Assembly (NCBI RefSeq): GCF_046630445.1 | Contig: NC_092343.1 | Span: 138,067,501-138,131,500, forward strand | Source of the DNA: Rutidosis leptorrhynchoides | Taxonomy: Eukaryota > Streptophyta > Magnoliopsida > Asterales > Asteraceae | Length of the DNA stretch: 64,000 nt | Direction: 5' to 3' | Shown: positions 57,142 to 64,000 of the stretch, in pieces | Layout: each line of letters opens with the position of its first letter | How positions within the stretch are numbered: position 1 is the first letter of the stretch | Program-made: the position numbers and the translations under genes | The notes under the pieces: generated by a model | Told to the model about the DNA's origin: nothing | Database searches by the model: none | The model's input: the letters and a program-made list of their open reading frames with translations, nothing else

Positions 57142-60100
57142 TGTAGTGACCCGAACTTTTCCATGTTTATATATATTAATTGAGATTGATATTTACATGA
57201 CTAAATGTTTCCAACGTGTTAAGCAATCAAACTTGTTAAGACTTGATTAATTGAAATAGGTTTCATATAGACACTTGACCACCCAAGTTGACCGGTGATT
57301 CACGAACGTTAAAACTTGTAAAAACTATACGATGACATATATATGGTTATACATATAGTTAACATAATTTTATTATAAGTAAGTATCTCATTAGGTATTT
57401 TAACAATGAGTTATATACATAAAAATGAGACTATTAAATTAAGAAACTCGAAAATGATATATATAACGATTATCGTTATAACAACGTCTTACTAGGTACA
57501 TATGAATCATATTAAGATATTGATACACTTGGTTAATTATGTTAAATGATAAGTAAATATATCATTAAGTGTATTAACAATGAACTACATATGTAAAAAT
57601 AAGACTACTAACTTAATGATTTCGAAACGAGACATATATGTAACGATTATCGTTGTAACGACATTTAACTGTATATATATCATACTAAGATATATTATAT
57701 ATCATAATATCATGATAATGTAACAATTTAACATCTCATTTGATATAATAAACAATGGGTTAACAACATTTAACAAGATCGTTAACCTAAAGGTTTCAAA
57801 ACCACATTTACATGTAACGACTAACGATGACTTAACGACTCAGTTAAAATGTATATACATGTAGTGTTTTAATATGTATTCATACACTTTTGAAATACTT
57901 CAAGACACTTATCAAAATACTTCTACTTAACAAAAATGCTTACAATTACATCCTCGTTCAGTTTCATCAACAAGTCTACTCGTATGCACCCGTATTCGTA
58001 CTCGTACAATACACAACTTTTAGATGTATGTACTATTAGTATATACACTCCAATGATCAGCTCTTAGCAGCCCATGTGAGTCACCTAACACATGTGAGAA
58101 CCATAATTTGGCAACTAGCATGAAATATCTCATAAAATTACAAAAATATGAGTAATCATTCATGACTTATTTACATGAAAACAAAATTACATATCCTTTA
58201 TATCTAATCCATATACCAACTACCAAAAACACCTACAAACACTTTCATTCTTCAATTTTCTTCATCTAATTGATCTCTCTCAAGTTCCATCTTCAAGTTC
58301 TAAGTGTTCTTCATAAATTCCATAAGTATAGTTTCATAAAAATCAAGAATACTTCCAAGTTTGCAAGTCTACTTCCAAGCTTTCTAATCCATTCCAAGTA
58401 ATCATATAAGATCAAGGAACCTTTGTTATTTACAGTAGGTTATCTTTATAATTCAAGGTAATATTCATATTCAAACTTTGATTCAATTTCTACAACTATA
58501 ACAATCTTATTTCGAGTGAAAATCTTACTTGAACTATTTTCGTGTCATGATTCTGCTTCAAGAACTTTCAAGCCATCCAAGGATCCTTTGAAGCTAGATC
58601 CATTTTTCTCATTTCCAGTAGTTTTATCCAGAAAACTTGAGGTAGTAATGATGTTCATAACATCATTCGATTCATACATATAAAGCTATCTTATTCGAAG
58701 GTTTAAACTTGTAATCACTAGAACATAGTTTAGTTAATTCTAAACTTGTTCGCAAACAAAAGTTAATCGTTCTAATTTGACTTTTAAAATCCACTAAACA
58801 CATGTTCTATATCTATATGATGTGCTAACTTAATGATTTAAAACCTGGAAACACGATGAACACCATAAAAATCGGATATACGCCGTCGTAGTGAAACCGG
58901 GGGCTGTTTTGGTTTGGATAATTAAATACTATGATAAACTTTGATTTAAAAGTTGTTCTTATGGGAAAATGATTTTTAATATGAACATGAAACTATATCC
59001 AAAAATCTTGGTTAAACTCAAAGTGAAATTATGTTTTTCAAAATGGTCATCAAGATGTCGTTCTTTCGACGGAAATGACTACCTCTTTAGTAATTGACAT
59101 GTAACTTAAATTTACAACTATAAACCTATACTTTTTCTGTTTGGATTCTTAAATTAGAGTTCAATATAAAACCATAGCAATTTGATTCACTCAAAACGGA
59201 TTTAAAATGAAGAAGTTATGGGTAAAACAAGATTGGATATTTTTGATCTTTTTAGCTACGGGAAATGTTTAACACATCTATAAAAATCATATCCTAGCTA
59301 ACTTATATTGTATTATACATGTATTTGAATATATTATGTAATCTTGGAATACTATAGACACGTATGCAAATGTTTTGACATATCATATCGACCCATGTAT
59401 ATATATTATTTGGAACAACCATAGACACTCTATATGCAGTAATGTTGGAGTTAGCTATACAGGGTTGAGGTGGATTCCAAAAATATATATACTTTGAGTT
59501 GTGATCTAGCCTGAGACGTGTATACATTGGGTCGTGGATTGATTCAAGATAATATATATCGATTTATTTCTGTACATCTAACTGTGGACAACTAGTTGTA
59601 GGTTACTAACGAGGACAGCTGACTTAATACACTCAAATCTTTAAAACATAATAAAAATGGTTGTAATTATATTTTGATCATACTTTGATATATATGTACA
59701 TATTTGTATAGGTTTGTGAATCGATCCGTGGTCAAGTCTTATTTTCGAGGAAGGAAATATCTGTGAAAGTGAGTTATAGTCCCACTTTTAAAATCTAATA
59801 TTTTTGGGATGAGAATACATGCAGGGTTTATAAATGATTTACAAAATAGACACAAGTACGTGAAACTACATTCTATGGTTGAATTATCGAAATCGAATAT
59901 GCCCCTTTTTATTAAGTATGGTAATCTAAGAATTAGGGAACAAACACCCTAATTGACGCGAATCCTAAAGATAGATCTATTGGGCCTAACAAACCCCATC
60001 CAAAGTACCGGATGCTTTAGTACTTCGAAATTTATATCATATCCGAAGGGTGTCCCGGAATGATGGGGATATTCTTATATATGCATCTTGTTAATGTCGG

Positions 60101-60601
60101 TTACCAGGTGTTCACCATATGAATGATTTTTATCTCTATGTATGGGATGTGTATTGAAATATGAAATCTTGTGGTCTATTGTTACGATTTGATATATATA
60201 GGTTAAACCTATAACTCACCAACATTTTTGTTGACATTTAAAGTATGTTTATTCTCAGGTGAATATTAAGAGCTTCCGCTGCTGCATACTAAAATAAGGA
60301 CAAGATTTGGAGTCCATGTTTGTATGATATTGTGTAAAAACTGCATTCAAGAAACATATGTCGATGTAATATATTTCTATTATAAACCATTATGTAATGG
60401 TCGTGTGTAAACAGTATATTTTAGATTATCATTATTTGATAATCTACATAAAATTTTTAAAACCTTTATTGATAAAATAAAGGTTATGGTTGTTTTAAAA
60501 ATGAATGCAGTCTTTGAAAAACGTCTCATATAGAGGTCAAAACCTCGCAACGAAATCAATTAATATGGAACATTTATAATCAATATGAACGGGACATTTC
60601 A
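57142..60601 (+). repeat. 5' LTR of the right F-box-carrying element
   Basis: TGTAGTGACCCGAAC...GGGACATTTCA. The first half has three diverged tandem units (about 57376-57490, 57547-57668, 57728-57840). Two contain the palindrome AACGATTATCGTT (57465-57477, 57642-57654). A TATA-like CTTTATATCTAATCC at ~58196-58210 followed by a CT-rich leader (58250-58320) is a plausible promoter. The conserved module is at ~59810-60290, with hairpin CAACA-TTTT-TGTTG at 60220-60233. Non-coding. Confidence 0.8.
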
Positions 60602-60810
60602 GTTGGTATCAGAGCGTTGGTCTTAGAGAACCAGAAAATTTGCATTAGTGTATCTTATCGAGTTTGTTAGGATGCATTAGTGAGTCTGGACTTCGACCGT
60701 GTTTTCTTTAAAAATGATTGCTTAACATTTTTGTTGGAAACTATATATTATTAACATGTAAATATTATGTGATATATTAATCTCTTAACATGTTTGATAT
60801 TGTGTGATAG

Positions 60811-61419
60811 ATGTCTACCTCTAGCACAAATCCCATTGACTCACCTAATAATAACGAAGCGTCAAATATATATTGGCAAGCTTCACAAGTTCCCGAAGAA
60901 CCGGAAGAAGAGGAAACGGAACTGAAAGAAGAGGAACCGGAAGAAGAAGAACCGGAAGAAGAAGAGGTTTCGGAGGGGGGAATAGTAGGAACCACAGAAA
61001 ACCGGTCAAATAAAAGAAAATTCTCAACCAATGGACCAAAGTTAATAATGGTCAATGGTGTTTTCGCTAAGGAAGCAAAATATTGGGAAAATTATCAATT
61101 TTCCGATGAATCGGATCCTGATGAGGATTCCGATGATGTTATAGAAATTACCCCGACCCAATTTAATGAGGCAAAAGAAAATAATAAGGGAAAAGGCATC
61201 AAAATAGAGAAATCTGATTCCGACCCCGAGGAACTTTATATGTACCGCCAACACCCGTATTTTCAGTATCGTGACAATAACCCGGGAACCTCTAAACCAC
61301 CAGGTTTTTCTAAACTAATGTGGAAAACGATGAATCGTATTAGAGGAACATCATATATCCCTAGAAGATTAGGAAAAAGAACCAAGTCCGCAGAAGAAGA
61401 AACCAGTGATTCAGATTAG
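60811..61419 (+). CDS. Acidic protein of the F-box-carrying LTR element, 202 aa, intact
   Basis: This is the uninterrupted homologue of 2495-3109. First ATG (60811) after the primer site. N-terminus Ser/Asn-rich, then a Glu/Pro repeat stretch (about residues 30-56), a conserved block (PKLIMVNGVFAKEAKYWENY), acidic SDESDPDEDSDD, VIEITPTQFN, KGKGIKIEKSD, and a PPGFSKL to GTSYIPRRLGKRTK basic tail ending in EEETSDSD. Both copies keep the same architecture despite nucleotide divergence, which hints at past protein-level selection. It is highly charged, probably largely disordered, with a nuclear-type basic patch near the end. No known domain; could be a divergent gag-like or chromatin-binding protein. 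Confidence 0.6.
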   Translation: MSTSSTNPIDSPNNNEASNIYWQASQVPEEPEEEETELKEEEPEEEEPEEEEVSEGGIVGTTENRSNKRKFSTNGPKLIMVNGVFAKEAKYWENYQFSDESDPDEDSDDVIEITPTQFNEAKENNKGKGIKIEKSDSDPEELYMYRQHPYFQYRDNNPGTSKPPGFSKLMWKTMNRIRGTSYIPRRLGKRTKSAEEETSDSD

Positions 61420-61544
61420 AGGGGTGTGAGCATGTTGTGTAATAAATATATTGTAGTGTGCTTGTACTTTTATGTTCTATGTAAAAATTGCTTGTATTGT
61501 TTGTTATTACGAATCTAATCCTTGTCTATTTTACAGTAAAAAAA

Positions 61545-61875
61545 ATGGACGTTAAGGGTAGACAACCGAATATTTTAGAAGACCTACCAGAGGATATGAT
61601 TGAGAAAATCTTGTCTAGAGTCGGTTAGAATTCATCAGCACATTTAGTTATGGCGAAATTAACTTGTCAAACATTTGAAAGACTTTCCAGAAATGCCTTA
61701 GTTTATAAAAGGCTTTCCTTTGATAGGTGGGATATATTACATTGGGGAGACCGTAAGTTACGCCGTGTTTTCTTTAAAGCATTAAATGTGGGGAACCCAA
61801 ATGCAATTTTACGCTACGGGTTAAGAACCTATTTTGACTCAACATATCCCAATATAGGATTTCGTGAATTAGAAA
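61545..61875 (+). pseudogene. F-box protein fragment (At2g35280-like) in the right element
   Basis: ATG 61545; residues ~10-27 read ILEDLPEDMIEKILSRVG, an F-box start, then TAG at 61626-61628 where the left copy has a sense codon. The same frame goes on with KLTCQTFERLSRNALVYKRL, SFDRWDILHWG and the family motif GNPNAILRYGLRTYFDS, ending GFRELE at the LTR border. Compared with the left copy the Sel1-like second half is missing, cut by the LTR. Confidence 0.65.
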
Positions 61876-64000
61876 TGTAGTGACCCGAACTTTTCCATGT
61901 TTATATATATTAATTGAGATTGATATTTACATGATTAAATGTTTCCAACATGTTAAGCAATCAAACTTGTTAAGACTTGATTAATTGAAATATGTTTCAT
62001 ATAGACAATTGACCACCCAAGTTGACCGGTGATTCACGAACGTTAAAACTTGTAAAAACTATACGATGACATATATATGGTTATATATATAGTTAACATG
62101 TTTTTATTATAAGTATGTATCTCATTAGGTATTTTAACAATGAGTTATATACATAAAAATGAGACTATTAATTTAAGAAACTCGAAAACGATATATATAA
62201 CGATTATCGTTATAACAACGTCTTACTAGGTACATATGAATCATATTAAGATATTGATACACTTGGTTAATTATGTTAAATGATAAGTAAATATATTATT
62301 AAGTGTATTAACAATGAAATACATATGTAAAAATAAGACTACTAACTTAATGATTTCGAAACGAGACATATATGTAACGATTATCGTTGTAACGACATTT
62401 AACTGTATATACACCATACTAAGATATATTATATATCATAATATCATGATAATATAACAATTTAATATCTCATTTGTTATAATAAACAATGGGTTAACAA
62501 CATTCAACAAGATCGTTAACCTAAAGGTTTCAAAACAACATTTACATGTAACGACTAACGATGACTTAACGACTCAGTTAAAATGTATATACATGTAGTG
62601 TTTTAATATGTATTCATACACTTTTGAAAGACTTCAAGACACTTATAAAAATACTTCTACTTAACAAAAATGCTTACAATTACATCCTCGTTCAGTTTCA
62701 TCAACAATTCTACTCGTATGCACCCGTATTCGTACTCGTACAATACACAGCTTTTAGATGTATGTACTATTGGTATATACACTCCAATTATCAGCTCTTA
62801 GCAGCCCATGTGAGTCACCTAACACATGTGGGAACCATCATTTGGCAACTAGCATGAAATATCTCATAAAATTACAAAAAATATGAGTAATCATTCATGA
62901 CTTATTTACATGAAAACAAAATTACATATCCTTTATATCTAATCCATACATCAACGACCAAAAACACATACAAATACTTTCATTCTTCAATTTTCTTCAT
63001 CTAATTTATCTCTCTCAAGTTCTATCTTCAAGTTCTAAGTGTTCTTCATATATTTTACAAGTTCTAGTTACATAAAATCAAGAATACTTTCAAGTTTGCT
63101 AGCTCACTTCCAATCTTGTAAGGTGATCATCCAACCTCAAGAAATCTTTGTTTCTTACAGTAGGTTATCATTCTAATACAAGGTAATAATCATATTCAAA
63201 CTTTGGTTCAATTTCTATAACTATAACAATCTTATTTCAAGTGATGATCTTACTTGAACTTGTTTTCGTGTCATGATTCTGCTTCAAGAACTTCGAGCAA
63301 TCCAAGGATCCGTTGAAGCTAGATCCATTTTTCTCTTTTCCAGTAGGTTTATCCAAGGAACTTAAGGTAGTAATGATGTTCATAACATCATTCGATTCAT
63401 ACATATAAAGCTATCTTATTCGAAGGTTTAAACTTGTAATCACTAGAACATAGTTTAGTTAATTCTAAACTTGTTCGCAAACAAAAGTTAATCCTTCTAA
63501 CTTGAATTTTAAAATCAACTAAACACATGTTCTATATCTATATGATATGCTAACTTAATGATTTAAAACCTGGGAACACGAAAAACACCGTAAAACCGAA
63601 TTTACGCCGTCGTAGTAACACCGCGGGCTGTTTTGGGTTAGTTAATTAAAAACTATGATAAACTTTGATTTAAAAGTTGTTATTCTGAGAAAATGATTTT
63701 TATTATGAACATGAAACTATATCCAAAAATTATGGTTAAACTCAAAGTGGAAGTATGTGTTCTAAAATGGTCATCTAGACGTCGTTCTTTCGACTGAAAT
63801 GACTACCTTTACAAAAACGACTTGTAACTTATTTTTCCGACTATAAACCTATACTTTTTCTGTTTAGATTCATAAAATAGAGTTCAATATGAAACCATAG
63901 CAATTTGATTCACTCAAAACGGATTTAAAATGAAGAAGTTATGGGTAAAACAAGATTGGATAATTTTTCTCATTTTAGCTACGTGAAAATTGGTAACAAA
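61876..64000 (+). repeat. LTR, same family, running off the right edge
   Basis: It starts TGTAGTGACCCGAAC and follows the layout of 57142-60601 but differs in places (for example 63100-63150). There it matches the reverse complement of the left LTR (~5470-5520) better than its neighbour. 2,125 bp are visible, non-coding. Confidence 0.8.

Larger units (their letters stand above)
57142..61875 (+). mobile_element. LTR retroelement carrying acidic-protein and F-box ORFs (right copy)
   Basis: 5' LTR 57142-60601 (3,460 bp), primer site TGGTATCAGAGC at 60604-60615, acidic ORF 60811-61419, F-box ORF 61545-61875, then an LTR of a slightly different subfamily at 61876. It is in opposite orientation to the left copy. 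The internal region ends without a polypurine tract, inside the F-box coding frame, so the following LTR is probably a separate insertion (possible target copy agaaa at 61871-61875) and the rest of the element, perhaps with gag-pol, lies outside. Confidence 0.75.

Overview
The window looks like plant nuclear DNA from a eudicot, probably an aster-family (Asteraceae) genome. The evidence is an AT-rich sequence, a TIR-NBS-LRR (TNL) gene (a class missing from grasses), plant Ty1/copia, Ty3/gypsy, Helitron and SINE elements, and initiator-Met-tRNA primer sites. The family-level placement is inference from LTR style, not proof. I see no intact cellular gene. Almost everything is transposable elements stacked inside each other, with relics of two host genes: a TNL resistance gene and one exon resembling poly(ADP-ribose) glycohydrolase.

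Layout. 1-6559: an LTR element on the minus strand with a 3.2 kb 5' LTR (3320-6559). After its primer site come an acidic-protein ORF and an F-box/Sel1-like ORF of the At2g35280-like plant family. The internal part is cut at 1694 by another LTR. The element sits in a copia gag (6560-6726). 7104-7214: PARG-like exon relic. 7696-20608: a pol-less gypsy element (TSD aatac), split by a copia element at 9655-19960 (TSD gatga). That copia has a 4.6 kb Helitron in its left LTR (9751-14316) and a gypsy solo LTR in its pol region (16004-18173, TSD cgtac). The solo LTR carries six hairpins in a row (17292-17561) with nearly the same loop and different but complementary stems.

20838-54563: a TNL pseudogene on the minus strand in at least five exons. 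Its NB-ARC exon was hit by a 29 kb stack. A SIRE-type copia element (24273-53413, TSD ataat) holds two inserts. One is a small gag-only copia (50740-53081, TSD gcatc), accompanied by a 688-bp tandem duplication. The other is a gypsy solo LTR (26951-42015, TSD ctgta). Inside that is a copia solo LTR (30054-41046, TSD atggg), and inside that a very young 10.6 kb LTR element without pol (30120-40678, TSD cctag). This gives five layers in order of age. A 0.5 kb Helitron lies in a TNL intron.

55053-55190 is a 138-bp AT microsatellite. 55961-57141 is a gypsy 5' LTR and leader, interrupted at 57142 by a second F-box-carrying LTR element (plus strand, 57142-61875), which is itself followed by another LTR running off the window.

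The strongest candidates for something undescribed are (1) the covarying hairpin array in the LTR at 16004-18173 and (2) the LTR family that has an acidic protein and an F-box/Sel1-like gene where gag should begin. All coordinates, repeat counts and LTR comparisons were read by eye; no search or alignment program was run.
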